NCBI RefSeq assembly: GCF_022581195.2
Contig: NC_061452.1
Coordinates: 6,641,501 to 6,705,500 of the forward strand
From: Helicoverpa zea
Taxonomy: Eukaryota; Arthropoda; Insecta; Lepidoptera; Noctuidae
Direction: 5' to 3'
DNA length: 64,000 bases
Shown here: in pieces, positions 37,489 to 50,513 of the stretch
Layout: the number at the start of each line of letters is the position of its first letter
How positions within the stretch are numbered: the stretch's first letter is position 1
Program-made: the position numbers and the translations under genes
The notes under the pieces: model-generated
Seen by the model: only the letters and a program-made list of their open reading frames with translations
Database searches by the model: none
Told to the model about the DNA's origin: nothing

Positions 37489-38200
37489 GAACTGACTATT
37501 GTATAGTTGGAGTTAAATTACTTAATATTTGGAAATACTCTCTAGTGCAGTGCACTATTCTGTCATGACAGACAGGAGTTTAGTTTCATAAGATGAGCAG
37601 AAACGATCAAGAGTTCCGTAGTCAAGATAAGCATACAGTATAAGATAAAGACACAATTGATTGACGTATGACAGAAATAGTTCCTACTTATAATAATACT
37701 ATGAGTTGTGCCTTCTACAAAGAATGTATTTACTAAACAGACAAGGAAACGTGAACAAAACTGAGGCCTTTTAATAGTGATTCTGATTTCGAATAGGAGC
37801 TTCAAAGTTCAGTGGTCATAGGACATTTTTCTTTTGATAATATGACCAAAGTACCTGAAGAATTTAGTGTAACGGCTGTGAAAACACGTTTATATTTATA
37901 GAGAATGCTTGAAGTTGATCAATTTGTACTTAGTGATGAAAGAAGAGTGGAACACTTAGGTTATTATGTTAATAAAGTTACGATTTACATTCCAATGACT
38001 ATTTTGACAGTGAATTATGTGACAACAAATTGTGAAGAGTTAGTTTGTAAGAGAAAATAAATGCAAAATGAATATGAATACCTTAACTAGCCATGCTTAA
38101 AATAAGACTTAATTTTAGATCATCATTGTAAGTTTTGTATAGATAGGTACATTTAAATTTCTAGTCTAACAAATAAATATCGTTATGTTTAAAGTTTTGT
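37489..38200 (+). other. 3' UTR of the transporter with candidate poly(A) signals
   Basis: AATAAA hexamers occur at 37971-37976, 38056-38061 and 38172-38177, the last followed by a T/G-rich stretch (GTTTTGTTG). Alternative polyadenylation is possible; which signal is used cannot be told. Confidence 0.6.
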
Positions 38201-39205
38201 TGTAATTAAATTAAAATGGCACTTTGTAAGGTTGGGTTCAGATGGAGGTAGCCGCAGTGACAAGAGGCGCTTTGGCGATGTTCCTTAAATTTCACGTATT
38301 TCAGACGACGTCTATGCAAATGAGAACATGAGACGAGTCTACAGCAGACATTACGCTTACGGCACTGACCGCAGTTTCAGCAAACTGAAGGTACAAAAAT
38401 AACTGGCGCTGGTGTGATAATTTAAACTGAGTTTTAGTGAGCTGACATATTCTGTTCGTTTCAGTGAACCTTTTACACGTTGAGTTCGTATTTAAGACTG
38501 ACATTGTATTACGAATATACTCTTGCGAGATCCCGTAAAAACTACTATAATGTGAGTTTTCAATTTAAGAATCGACAACTGTTCGCGGCTAGGTTGATAG
38601 CACAGAGATCCTCATTTGTAGACATAGCTAAGGTATTTAAATAGCCTTTCAAACTTTAGCTTAATTTCATACTTTAAACAAGTGACTGCAGACCTCATAT
38701 TCTAGCGGATGCAAGTATAAAGCTTCACAGTTAACTGTATAATGAATATAGAAATACCTAACTAGGTAACTGAAATTACAGTTTTTAATCTGTTTCTAGT
38801 TGCCTATCCAATACTAAGCGACATATAATTAATAGCTTATATACGTGGTGCGACTAATGTAAGATAATACAAGTGCTAATTAGCGAACCTCCCATACTCC
38901 CATGGCAGATATATCCTGAAAAGCGATGAATTCTGACGTCGATGGTAACAAAAGAGCTTAAATACAATGCGTATTATAGCCTAAATGGAGAGGCATTTAT
39001 TGGGTATCGATAGATTTGGTGTTCGAATATTCTGGTAATACCAGTTAGTTGCCAGTTCCTAATGTTCCAAATGATTTTATGGATTTAAAATCAGACTTAA
39101 ATATGCATATCAATCTTTATTAGGTATACATTATTATGAAAGGTATACAAGGTCACTATAATTCTGAAAAGCGTTCAAACTTGATCGGATGTACACAGAA
39201 CACTG
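38201..39205. other. intergenic, no gene detected
   Basis: No recognisable gene. There is a GC-richer patch at 38230-38400 with no family match. Confidence 0.45.
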
Positions 39206-39280
39206 TGGAGATCTAAGGGGAAGGCTTATGTTCAGCAGTGGACGTCCTATGGATGAGATGATTATGATGATGATGACACA
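39206..39280 (+). mobile_element. 3' end fragment of a non-LTR retrotransposon
   Basis: The plus-strand frame from 39206 reads WRSKGKAYVQQWTSYG then stop (TGA 39254-39256), the same C-terminal signature as the fragment at 23631-23723. A GATGATTATGATGATGATGA tail follows. The frame upstream of 39180 is broken. A dead, strongly truncated copy. Confidence 0.72.
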
Positions 39281-41000
39281 GAACAGACACGTTCGACGGA
39301 AAAAAATAAACAAAAATGTACCATCTTGTCGTTGGATTTTCAAGCAGAAATGCAATAAACGTAATTATACAAGCTGTTGATTTGCATCCGTGCCATATTC
39401 AAGGAGATAATTATGCTAATGATTCTCGACCCAAATCAATAAAAAATTTGGTACGTAATTTTTTTTCTTTAATTTTTTTCGGAATTCCGTAAATGTCATC
39501 TAGCCTTATTTAAACTTGGCGCGTATGTTACTGGCATTAAAACCGTGCTGCACCCTCACACAAACGCAAACACAAAGCATACGCAACAATCACTCATAAA
39601 TTTCATTCATAAAATTGGATTACTTTGGAAATACCACGACATTACAATGACAAAAAAAGCAGTGCATATTAGTTATTTCCCATCTACTGTAATTCCAATC
39701 GATTATTTACGTATTGTATGCCCTCCTCCTGAACTATGGCACAAATGCAAATCAACACCTTGTATTGTAAACAAAATCCTTGTCTACAGTGCTATGTTCC
39801 GTGTTTGAATGATATATTAAATTAAGTGAATTAGAAATGAGGAAAAATGTCGGCTTATTTGAAACAGATATAAAGTAAGTAGATAGGAGCTGTTAAGACG
39901 GGGATTAGATTAAATTAATCTTCGAAATAAGGAAATTCTTTTCCATACAGCTGTAAAAATATGAAACGTATATTAAGATGATTGTGTACGTCATAATTGC
40001 GTAGATCGTTTACATACGTGAGATTATTATTTAAAAAAAAAATACGTCCTGGCTAAAAATTTTGGATTTAAAGTAAAGTTGATTTTTCCATCTTCAAATC
40101 ATCATTCAACTTACTTGTATTATATGATTTAGATAAAAACTTTTTGCTTAATATTTTTTTCAATAAATGCAATTTTACTTCTGTTTTTAACCTGTCAGTA
40201 GAGACGTATAATATTGTAAGTACCTTTTTTGCCAAAATGTAGTAGATACCTGCGACATCCCAAAACCACGTCATGCATAATGCAAATACAGCATCGTGCG
40301 TGCGTCACGCCGCGTCCCTTCGCGTCGCAGCCAGACGGTCACCGACACGCATACGCGATGAAAAGATTTGTCTTGTAAACACCTCAGCCTTTTACAAAGA
40401 ATTTCATAATATTTGAAAAGGATTTTTTGAAGCAATTTTTCATAAATGTTCTAGGAATTTTTGATTCTGCCATAGTGACTTTGGTTTCTTTTTAATAGAG
40501 ATTTTTAATAAAATAAAGATGTTTTTTTGCTAGAAATTGGGGATTAAAAAAGAAAATGTTAAAACCCGATTTTCTGCTGCCATTTACTTAACTCTATTTC
40601 GTCAATAATCATAAACGCTAGGTCATTCCAATATTTAATGATACGTACTAAACGAGGTACCAATTCCTTATGGCGACACAGCCCCATATAGAGTAAAGTC
40701 ACGATAATTCCCGAGTTCTATTGCTCCTCGAGAAGCATAACAACCCATTTTGCTCAGTTGCCTCTTGTTAATGGGTAACGACGGGTTTTAGTTCACGCTC
40801 ACATAATACTAGTGAATCAAGTCTTTTGGATGGATCTTAGTAATGTCATAATTTTTTCACCTCTCAAAAAAGTAAGTTATTAACTTAATGGTAAAAAATG
40901 GACAGATAGACTGAGTTACTTCCGTAGGGATTACAAATAAGCAATAACCTTTTGTCGGTTTTGCATTTTTGTAAGTATTAACAATCAATGAACTCTAAAG

Positions 41001-41149
41001 ATGAGTTACACCATTCAACTATAACGATAACCAAACCAAAACCAGCCGTATACTGGCCGCGCATTGGTCAAATCGACAATTTGACAGCTGAAAATGCTTC
41101 GGTTACGGTTTTAATTGGTACAATCCACTGTAAATGATTCAAACATCGC
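41001..41149. mobile_element. MITE-like element related to that at 15263
   Basis: The left end GATGAGTTACACCATTCAAC resembles both ends of the element at 15263. The complement of the right end, GTGGATTGTACCAATTAA, is an imperfect match. The core includes GCATTGGTCAAATCGACAA, similar to CGATTTGACCAATGGC in the relative (opposite strand). No target duplication recognised. Confidence 0.45.
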
Positions 41150-44100
41150 CTATTACAGTAGCACATATCTAAAGATATTTTACCAAATTAGTATCTGATC
41201 TAGCGTAATCGCTTGCATGGTAAATATTTATCTAATTTGTTAATCGTTAGATAGTAGAAATCCTTGAGATTACATTAGAGCTATCAACGTCAAAGTACGA
41301 TAAAACTATTCCTAAACAGTTTATGATAAGCGTTCGAATTATGTAACAAACTATTTATTATTACGTACTTATGTGACGGTTAAACGATTTTTAGTTTATT
41401 AGGTTAATTAAAAATAATGGTTGTTTGGCTTTTCAATTTCACTTTAAATAATATTGTTCATATAGTACTAAGATCAATTTTAGGTCAACCGTATAGAAAC
41501 TTGAATACGCGTATCTTCATTGGTTACCTTTTGACGTTTGGCTAAGCGTGTGTAATCAAAGTGGGGGCTTTAATCAAGGCATATAACTCTAGGCCACTCA
41601 AGTTTGACTACTGGTTGACCCGTAACATGAAGTAATTAACAAAGATTTAGACAAATAATATAGGTATACATTTTTTAACTAGGCCTTCACAAGCTTTTAT
41701 GCGAAGTTAGAACAATGGCACTGTTTTATAAAATATCATTTGTCCTATGGAAAAGGTAGACCATGCATAATAAAACAGCAGTTTCGCCTTTTTGACAATA
41801 AACTTAAATGCCGGTTATGTAAGTTCCTAAATATTTGAAAAAGTGCAACTAGCTTTTCATGTTTTATAAGAACCTATAATTGTTCTAAACGAACGTAAAA
41901 ACCTTTGTCTTTAATGTTTTTTTTTTTTGTTCAGCATTCCACAATCGTGCATTCCGACCTCATAAAAAAAAAAACTTATGAACAGTAACAGCAAAACCCG
42001 CTTACTTTCAGTGTGCATTATGAATATATTTGTGTTTAATTTTGCCGTGGGAAAATAAATTCATTTCGTGCTACCGTGAATCAGGAGGGTCCTTTTCCTA
42101 TTTACCGCTAAGATACTGGGATTACTCTCAACGTAAAGAATTTTATGTATTTTGCTCTTTGTTACTACATGCCTTGTGATGTTTTCGTTCAAATGCTGGT
42201 TTTAATTTGTATTATTTGGTTTATATCTTTGACGGTCTTACTATTCTGCCCAGGTTACTTTCATGAGGGAATCAGATATGCAGTCTGTCCATGTAATACA
42301 TTATTTATTACTCAAATGGAGAGAAGCCGACACTCAATCGTAAATAGGTATTTGAAAAAAGGCTTGGAAAATAGTAATAATTAGTTATTAGTTTAATTAG
42401 TGACACATATTTTTTCTTTCGTTGCGTTTGTTTTCTTTATGTTCGCCGACGCACAAGATGATTTGTTGCTTAGCTGTAAAAAAATTAAAGAACATTAACA
42501 ATAAATAATTCACGCGACAAAACACAAAACTATCGATCTAGTTACAGAATAACATATTATGTACAACATGCACTCATGTAGAACATATTCGTGCACATGA
42601 CGTAACTGTTTCCCCAGTAAAGTATTGTGTTAGACATAGGGTGGATCACACGAAATAAGCCGGCGGTTTGCAAACAACGGGTATATTGTTTCTTCGTCCA
42701 CAATGCTAGAATACGCTCAGGCAGCTTTAGGTTACGTTAGACAGTTGAAACGTATAGAAAATTGTGGGAATAAGTGGATAGATTCGACTAGAGTGTTGTT
42801 TTGTTTAATTGTTAATAAGTATTTTTTTCTTTAAATAAAGATGTTAGTGACCACTGTGCTACTATTTTTTATGATTTCAGTAATCATAATTAATAGCGTT
42901 ATCAAAGAACACTGTCTCAGTAAGTCAGAAGAGATTTTTATGGCAAGTTGTTTTTGCTTAGAATTTTATTTTTCCTCAATTGTTTTCATCCAACGTCTAT
43001 TTGTACTAAGTATTCCTTCTAGTATGTTTTTGACTTTTATGATGTTACATAATTTAACCGCAACATGTGAGTTACAAACATCAAAATATAAACAATCCGA
43101 GAAATCCAAGTTGTATGATAATTGCATGATATTCTGTTGTTGTCTGCCCCAAACTTTCGCTGTTAGATACCTGCATACATTAACTTTTCCTAAAACAAAC
43201 AGGTTTCACAAACTGCAATCTATTTTATTATAGTATTCTGAATAATTGTGTACTTTGATGTAAAAAGGTTACTCTTCAAATAAATACTCATTTATTTTGT
43301 ATTTGTCACAAAATCTTTGATTGTGTTGACTTTTATGAAGAAATGACGCTTTTTATAAATATAGCGAATTAAAAACAGCTTTATTTCGATGCAATTTACA
43401 AATATGTAAAGCAAAATTTAAAAACAATGAAAAATAAACAGAAGTAAAAAGTTTTTGATTAAAAAGCATAATATTAGTTCGGAGCGCTGACACGTGGGTA
43501 CGAAACTAACATATTTCCAAGCACTGTGCAGCATTTTAATAATTTCATTGAGAGTTCTAAATTATTTAAAGCTTTTGCACTGACTAAAACAAAACACGTC
43601 GAGTGCAACAGAATATAAATTGCTATATTATATGCAAGTTTGAAAGTAATTACCTGTAGTGTCGCACTAAAAATATGCATGATAATATTCTACAAATATT
43701 TGAGAGTATGTAGTAATGGATTTTCTATGCATATGTTTGACTTTAATTACTTACTTTAATTTGTAATTATTAGGCCATTAACACTGCTTCAAACTAAAGT
43801 ATGCACTATACATATATCCATTCAACTTAGTAACTATTGATTGCTTAACTATGAATATAACCTATAAGTATCTGTGTATGATAAAGGAGTGATGGTGTTT
43901 TAAAACTAATTTACAAAAAATAAAATCTTTCAAATGCCGTGCTATTTAAATCCCCTATAACATTATTTATTCATATCGAAAAAAATATTTGGCTATCTGG
44001 CACGCAGTAATTGAGATCAGTCAATCAATCATTTATCAAATGAAACTGTAGCTGAATTGCGAATTTAGTGTTATTTTGGATTTACAAAATTTACAACAAA

Positions 44101-45180
44101 ATCCGCCTTCAGAAGTAGGGTTAAAATTATAATTTTATAATTAAGATTTTCAATACCTTTTAGATATTTTAGTACTTTATCGATATAATAATATTGAGTA
44201 TGACCCAGTTTTTAATCAAAAAGTATAGTTAATTCATAAAAATATTATAAGAAAATTTCAGGAACATTATGACGGTAAATTCTCTTGTAATAAATGAGAA
44301 ACAAAGCGAAATCTGTTTTGAAAATAATTTTGAACAATGAAAGTAGAATACTCAGAATTACTATATTGGCTTGTATGTGGGTTATTAGTGTTATTACCCT
44401 CTGCTTACATGCACTAGATATTTTGTAAGTACTTTCTGGGTCAATGACCTATTTGTTAAAATATATTAGTAGGTACTAATAAAAGCTACATGTATAATAA
44501 AAAAAAAGTTTGGATTAAGGAGACTTCAGTATAATTGGAGAGCTATTATACTTCCTTATTATATTTATTTGTAGTATTTATATGAATCTTATAAAAAGTC
44601 AAAGAAAAAGATTTTCCAAAATAATATTATTAACTTGCTAATTGACTTCACAATCTACTTTCTGCCATCCATTGAGGGTAGAAATACTTAAGACATCAAA
44701 CAGCTCTTGCAACTTGCAAATGCAACAACAAATCATTCCCAAACAATAGCCAACATTTCAAAAAGTTAAATTCGCAACTAGTGTCCTCACGTGGCCCCAA
44801 ACAACATCTTAACGTTACCAAGAAAAATAAAAGCATAGTCAAAAAAACATCAAAATCTCATTAGTTCCATTTCATGCCGCGACGACACTACGGAAGCTGT
44901 ATAACTAATGTACAGTAATAAACAGAGACGGAGGAATGTCGTATTTCTTTTTATAACTTCTCTGTGCCATCCATTTTCTGGTTTAAAAGGTAGCTACTGA
45001 GTGGCGACGTGAAAACAGTTGGTATTACTCGATGTTAGTACTCGGACGTAAAATACTTGGCGAGTTATAGCCGTGGGAGATAGGTGCCGAATGTATTGTG
45101 TGCTGTGAGGATTGGAAACTCTTTTTGGATACCTACTACTTATTTGTTTGAGCCGTTTTGATGAAAAACATTGCCAATAA

Positions 45181-45328
45181 TGTTATAAAGCTACATTTGT
45201 TTACTTAAATGTGTTAACCTCAGTAACTATTGGACCGTTTGAAATACTGAGTGTTAGATAGCAAATTAAAAAGAAGTAACTTTTTATCAGTGTATTTTTA
45301 ATTTCGTGAAGCAACTGGCGTAAGCTAG
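45181..45328 (-). repeat. dispersed lepidopteran repeat, degenerate copy
   Basis: Starts TGTTATAAAGCTACATTTG, keeps CAGTAACTATTGGACCGTTT and AGTGTTAGATAGC, and ends TGGCGTAAGCTAGAAG. The most diverged copy in the window. Confidence 0.55.
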
Positions 45329-46607
45329 AAGCACATAATTTTATTTAAGTATCCGATATCTAATCTTAGCTTGATTGAATAACGACTGTCCAACAGTTCT
45401 TATTACATAACACCTACAAGCCGACATAAAATAAAACTATATCAAATAAATAATGTTAGCTTCAATTACTTCCTCAGCAAATAACTCAGGAAATACAATA
45501 TTAATTTCCAAGCACCCACTCGCAACATCATACTTGTAAGCTCCGCCTTACTAAGTCTTCTAGCAGAAAAATATAGCTTTTGTTTTGTGACCACAGTGTT
45601 TAAAGGCTAAGACCTAGACGTTTTGGTCAGGTAAATGGAATTCTCTTGCTCGTCCAGTCGACTATCGTAGTTGTCTGTTTAAATTTGCACAGGCGGGGTA
45701 TCGTGCGGTCCTTGCGAACTTTATACTTCTTTCGACGTAAGCCCCACTTGATTTTTATAGTGTTCTTTTCTTCTTCGAGTAATAGATCTAATATGTACCT
45801 ACATTGAATAAAAGCGAATTTAAAAGAAGTACAAAGTGGGCTGGTTAACATCAACTGACAACATTAAAATTTAACACTGCACGGAAAAGCAATGAAACAA
45901 TTCATTTTTAGAAAGTCCTGCTACAAACACTCGAACAATATGGCAATAAAGAGATAGTAAACAATATCTATAAGATAACACAATCTTATGTTTGCAGAAC
46001 TATTTCAAATGTGTGCCATTACCGTATTCCATTCTAAAGTTTACGACTGTCCAGAGACTAGAACCATAAAGTTTGCGAGCTTCATTACTCTTATCAAACT
46101 TTTTAATTATATTATAGGGTAAACTCACCAGTAACTGGCCACTTAAGGACAGCGAGTTGTTCATTTAAGTGCCATGGAGAAATGTGTCCAGAAATTAATA
46201 TTCTTGTATCAACTTTAGTTAAAGCAAGTATCCATTTATCGTTATTAGTGAGTAAAAAATGAAACAACATAGAATTATGTAGTAATATTTTAACAGAATG
46301 AAAAAGTAGTATTTTTTAGTAGTAACTGGCCATTTAAAATTAGATATTAGCCACCATAATACCAATAACTGGCCATGCAAAAATAATATTTAAAATCAAT
46401 TAAAATATATAGAATAAAGCAACTATATTAGAAATTAAAAACTTAAAAAACATAATAAAACAAATTCTAACAAGGTGGTTCTTAATTCGTAAAAAAAAAC
46501 TACAACTTAGCTTAATTTAATGAGATCAGTATACCACAGTTCGTTTGCACTTAAATCATAGTATGGTAACGAGGAACTTATCATTTGTAGTTATTGACGT
46601 GCTTAAA

Positions 46608-47688
46608 TTAATTAATTACATCATCATCATCATCATCAGATGTAGAGTAATCTCTCTCTTTGTAACAATTATGGCACATTCAGCCTCAGGAATATGAATC
46701 CTGTGAGACAATGGTATTCTCATGAAATTGTTTGTTACAGAGCCTACATAGGATCACCCTTCTTGTTATTAGATTCAAACAATAGTCTAGTTTTTCTTAT
46801 TTTCCAACAGTTTCTTGGACTCGTCTTGACTATTTATAATTTTGTTAGTAGCAGTCTTTTTTGTTTTATTCTTTAGTTTTTTATTTGGTACATCATTCTC
46901 TTTTTGACTTTTTTTCTCTTCTCGTAATCTCTTCCTTTCTTCTTTTGCGGCATCTTCTTCTTGCTTTTTTTAATTGTTTTTCTCTTATCTTGTCAACATA
47001 TTGATTGGATGTTTCGCTCAATTTGGCGCTTTCGTTGTCGTTTGGGAAAATCGGGCAACTTTTGTTTCAGGTATTCAGGTATTTTGTTTCAGGTAGGGGA
47101 AAATTTACAAGAGTATTGTCAGACCTGCTGTCTTGTATGGATCAGAGTGCTGGCCCACAAAAGCGACGAATGAAAGACAATTGCATGCGGCAGAGATGAG
47201 AATGTTAAGAGGTACATATGTGTGGTGTTACGCAAATGGATAGAGTGAGGAATGAGTATATAAGAGGAAGTTTGAAAGTAGCGCCGGTATCAGAAAAACT
47301 GCGTGGAAACCGGCTGTCATGGTATGGGCATGTGATGCGGAGGAATGGGAATCATGTTGTGAGGAACATGATGAGTATGAATGTGGACGGATATAGTGGA
47401 AAAGGAAGACCAAAGAAACGATGGATGGATTGTGTGAAAGTAGAAAGAATGTTACTTGTGAGATGACGGCAGATAGAAGAGTATAGAAGGAGAAAACATG
47501 CTGCGCCGACCCCAAATAAAATTGGGATAAGGGCAGGATTATGATGATTTTGTTTCAGGTATTCCGAGAAAGGTATATTTGAGACAACAGAAATTGTTTT
47601 ATTTGGATTGGATACCTTCATTGTTTTCAATAAATTTGATAGCATTTTCTATTGCCTCTTTAGAGTATTGGCGTTTTTTTAGAGACAT
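46608..47688 (-). pseudogene. pogo-like transposase, internally deleted and frameshifted
   Basis: The N-terminus begins at 47688 with MSLKKRQYSKEAIENAIKF, an HTH_psq-like DNA-binding start, and meets a stop at 47599-47601. After the LINE insertion the frame resumes with a lysine- and glutamate-rich stretch (KQEEDAAKEERKRLREEKK, about 46910-46970), which needs one frameshift from the preceding segment. Cys-containing residues (CRLCNKQFHENT) follow, then a tail MCHNCYKERDYSTSDDDDDD and stop at 46608-46610. The catalytic DDE core, normally a few hundred residues between these parts, is missing. The protein cannot be functional. Family call by pattern recognition only. Confidence 0.6.
47096..47546 (+). 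mobile_element. 5'-truncated RTE-like LINE, copy nested in pogo element
   Basis: Encodes only the C-terminal end of a reverse transcriptase: GKIYKSIVRPAVLYGSECW through GRPKKRWMDCVKV and the final CCADPK region. Compared with the copy at 62844 it has a 4-base insertion near 47212 and a 10-base deletion near 47446, so the frame is broken. It ends with ATTGGGATAAGGGCAGGATT and ATGATGA. It is flanked by a 15-bp target duplication ATTTTGTTTCAGGTA (47081-47095 and 47547-47561), which proves that it inserted after the pogo element. Confidence 0.9.
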
Positions 47689-50235
47689 TTCAGAAAATCT
47701 GTCCAACAAAAAAAAATCCGTCAGTAACTGGCCATACAACTATCAGTAATTGGCCACCCATGCCAGTTACTGATAAACGTGTATATTTTTATCTGGATTT
47801 TTTTTACACGATAGTGTGCCTTATACTCATTCTAAATATGTTTATTTTTTCGTAAAATTCGGACATTAGCGTATAATTCAGTAACTGGCATGAGTGGCCA
47901 ATAAATGAAAATACACAAAAATGAAAATCAATAACTGGCCACCCAACTAATCTCGCTTTATTATAGATACTGACAGAATAAAACCTTAAAAAACGATCGT
48001 TTACCATCTATACAATACAACACACACAATCAACTCACGTTTACTACACGAAGTATTACAAAATTCACTTTTAAATTCAATCATTACCTTAAAAAAAATT
48101 TAAGGATTTACCGTTCACGTCGGAACTCGTACGCGTGCTGTCACAAAATGACCGATATTTTTGGCGCTAGTGTTCATAGAGGAAAAAACTGTCACTATAA
48201 TGAAAGCTAGTTGAGTAGGTAATACTAAAAATAAATAATAGATGGCGTTCTATGAGAATAGTTCTTAATTTATACAGTCAAAGTGAATAGTGGCTAATAA
48301 TTGAAAGTGGCCAGTTATACCTCGGTTTACCCTACCTAGTTGTCTATGGTTTAACTATGGTTTTATGTCCAACCAGCACAAATATTATTTAATAAGAAGA
48401 TTTAAAAATAAATAGCCAATCAAGCAGAGAGCATTTGCTAAAATACCTAAAAATAAATAATAACAAAGGCAAGTAATTAATATTACGCAATTTCTTAACG
48501 AGACGAGAAATGTTTAATCTTTTGTCAAAGTAAGTAGTGAATTGTGATTATTTTCCTTGACTGGTTGCCGCTGAAAGAATTCCACCAGGATTAATTACCT
48601 GAAACGGCTTTGTAACTCCTTTGTCTAAACGGGGAGCATTCCTAAAGAAACCTTACAAGATTTAATTGAAATGCTTAGAGATACGATTTTTGTGGACGGA
48701 CACTGGCGTGCGATGAAATTAATTATTTATCGTACTAGCTGCTGAGATATGTTTTAATTACATTCCAGTATGGATCATTAATTCACTTTCTTTTTAATAA
48801 GGGTTGAAAAGTATTTTTTGCGAGATGAAATAGAAATAATTAAAATTAAATATAGATTTTCCGTTAATCACAAAAGCATAGTAATTTACTCGGCGTAAGG
48901 ATGTAGAAATGTAACATTTTACACCTATCATCACCTACCTAACTAAAAATAAACTGCTTGAATGCAATGCAGTATTTTATAAACATCTTAGATGTTTGTA
49001 TCTTTGCGAATAGGAGGCATTTTAAAATGTAGGTCAGGTTATTTTTATTTTTTACGGCTCCTCCCTGTTGCGCTAAGGGCTGAGTAATTAAACGAGGTAT
49101 ATATCATTGCTTTATATCTACAGGGAATTAGTTGCCGAGTACAACAACCAAACATTTATTACCCAGCAATAAATCAGTAACCGTTTACATAATCAACCCC
49201 CCACCGTTCATTAACCACGAAACTCGCGCAAATTGAGAAAAGATAAAAATTAATTACTACGCCAAAAAGAAACGTGGATCCAGCACGGCCCTAAATAAAT
49301 GAGTGCTTAAAAGGAACAAATAAAAGGAAGGAAATAAAAAGAGCTGCATATTGTGAAACGTTCGCAGTCAATGGTTAACCGTAGTGTTTTACTGAGAACG
49401 AGTATTCGCCAACCATTGGAACTCAGGAGCTTCTGAATGGAAAGCGAAACAAATCCAATCAGACGCAAACATTCCAGATGCAACAGAAAATGTTGTTACA
49501 TTTTAAAATTTCCACTTCCATTTGAAACGTCTTTAAGTAATTAATGGAGTTATTTCTAAAAGCTGTTTATTGATCCACGTTTGTTTCAATTTATTTATGT
49601 TTAGAAAATAGGTAACCTACATTACCAAAAGGTATTTTAAGGAAATCCTTTTTATCCGATTTAGATTATTTAAACAATAGAAACTCTTTTCTATCCGGAA
49701 CTGCAGCATCATAATTTTGCGAAACGGCTGTCAGTAAGTACTTATTCGAGCCAGCATTACCATCGTGGGTGTGGAAGCTTAATTTATAATTTAAAGCCTT
49801 ATCTCCACAATCCCATTTAGAATCTAACTATTAATTATTATCGAGCGCACCGTGTTTCTGGCTAAGAATAGCTCATCTTCCTTGCTGTGAGAATATTATT
49901 TTAAGCAAGTACTAAGCTTAAAAAGTGACTTTAAAATGATAGCCCTAACTTATGCAAATTCGTTCAGGTAGGTAAAAAGTGATAACTGTTAGTGCCGTAT
50001 TTCCAAGCTAGCAAATAGAAGGTTTAATTTAAAGCTGGGATTTGTAAACGAAATAAGCCTTCAGTTATATATTACGAAATATAAATAAAGGTGATATCTA
50101 ATAAGTAGATAATATAAATTAACTCCTTGTCAGAGGCTCCTGAAGAATTTCTCATTTAATTTATTTACTAAATATATTAAATTTGACATTGATTTTCGGC
50201 CAGAATATGAAATGGAGTTACTAAGTAAGTTACGG

Positions 50236-50513
50236 TACGATTCCACCAACATGGTATTGTGCGCAACGTATATTTACATACATTCTATGCTGCTCCCCAG
50301 TAGTGTGTATGTGTACTGGTCAAAATCCTCCGTCTTCAGTTGTTAATAAGCTAAACTTCAGTAGAAGCAAGATCAAGTTCACAAGTGACGTACGAACTGG
50401 CATTATTAAAATGAAAATAAAATATGTTTTCGTTTTAAAATAAACACATGTGAATAAAATGTATCTCCATTCAATTGTGCAAGCTCACAAAATTATGTAA
50501 TGGTGGAATCGTA
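50236..50513. mobile_element. candidate 278-bp MITE with 13-bp perfect inverted ends
   Basis: TACGATTCCACCA at 50236-50248 is exactly inverted at 50501-50513. Beyond it the ends still resemble each other (ATTGTGCGCAAC against TTGTGCAAGC in inverse). No matching target duplication was found and the core has no coding frame. Confidence 0.45.

Larger units (their letters stand above)
39281..46114. other. intergenic, no convincing gene
   Basis: Holds a MITE-like element (41001) and a degenerate dispersed repeat (45181). Two ATG-started hydrophobic frames, at 42145-42384 (79 codons) and 42841-43233 (130 codons), are close together and on the same strand. They match no family I recognise and lack splice context. 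In DNA this AT-rich a frame of about 130 codons is expected roughly once per window by my estimate, so I do not call them genes. Confidence 0.45.
46117..48332 (-). mobile_element. decayed pogo-like (Tc1/mariner superfamily) transposon with nested LINE
   Basis: The left end GGGTAAACTCACCAGTAACTGG and the complement of the right end, GGGTAAACCGAGGTATAACT, are imperfect inverted repeats, each continuing into CTGGCCACTT. They are flanked by TA (46115-46116 and 48333-48334), the target of this superfamily. The motif AACTGGCC or its complement is scattered through both subterminal regions (for example 46135, 46324, 46372, 47724, 47933 and 48308), as transposase binding sites often are. The minus strand carries the remains of a transposase gene. 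At 47096-47546 an RTE-type LINE is inserted. Length is 2216 bp, of which 451 plus a duplicated target come from the LINE. Confidence 0.75.

Noticed and set aside
47228..47645. Minus-strand frames of 95 and 97 codons
   Set aside because: They are antisense to the nested LINE's RT frame. The same antisense frame appears at 62991-63176 opposite the other copy.
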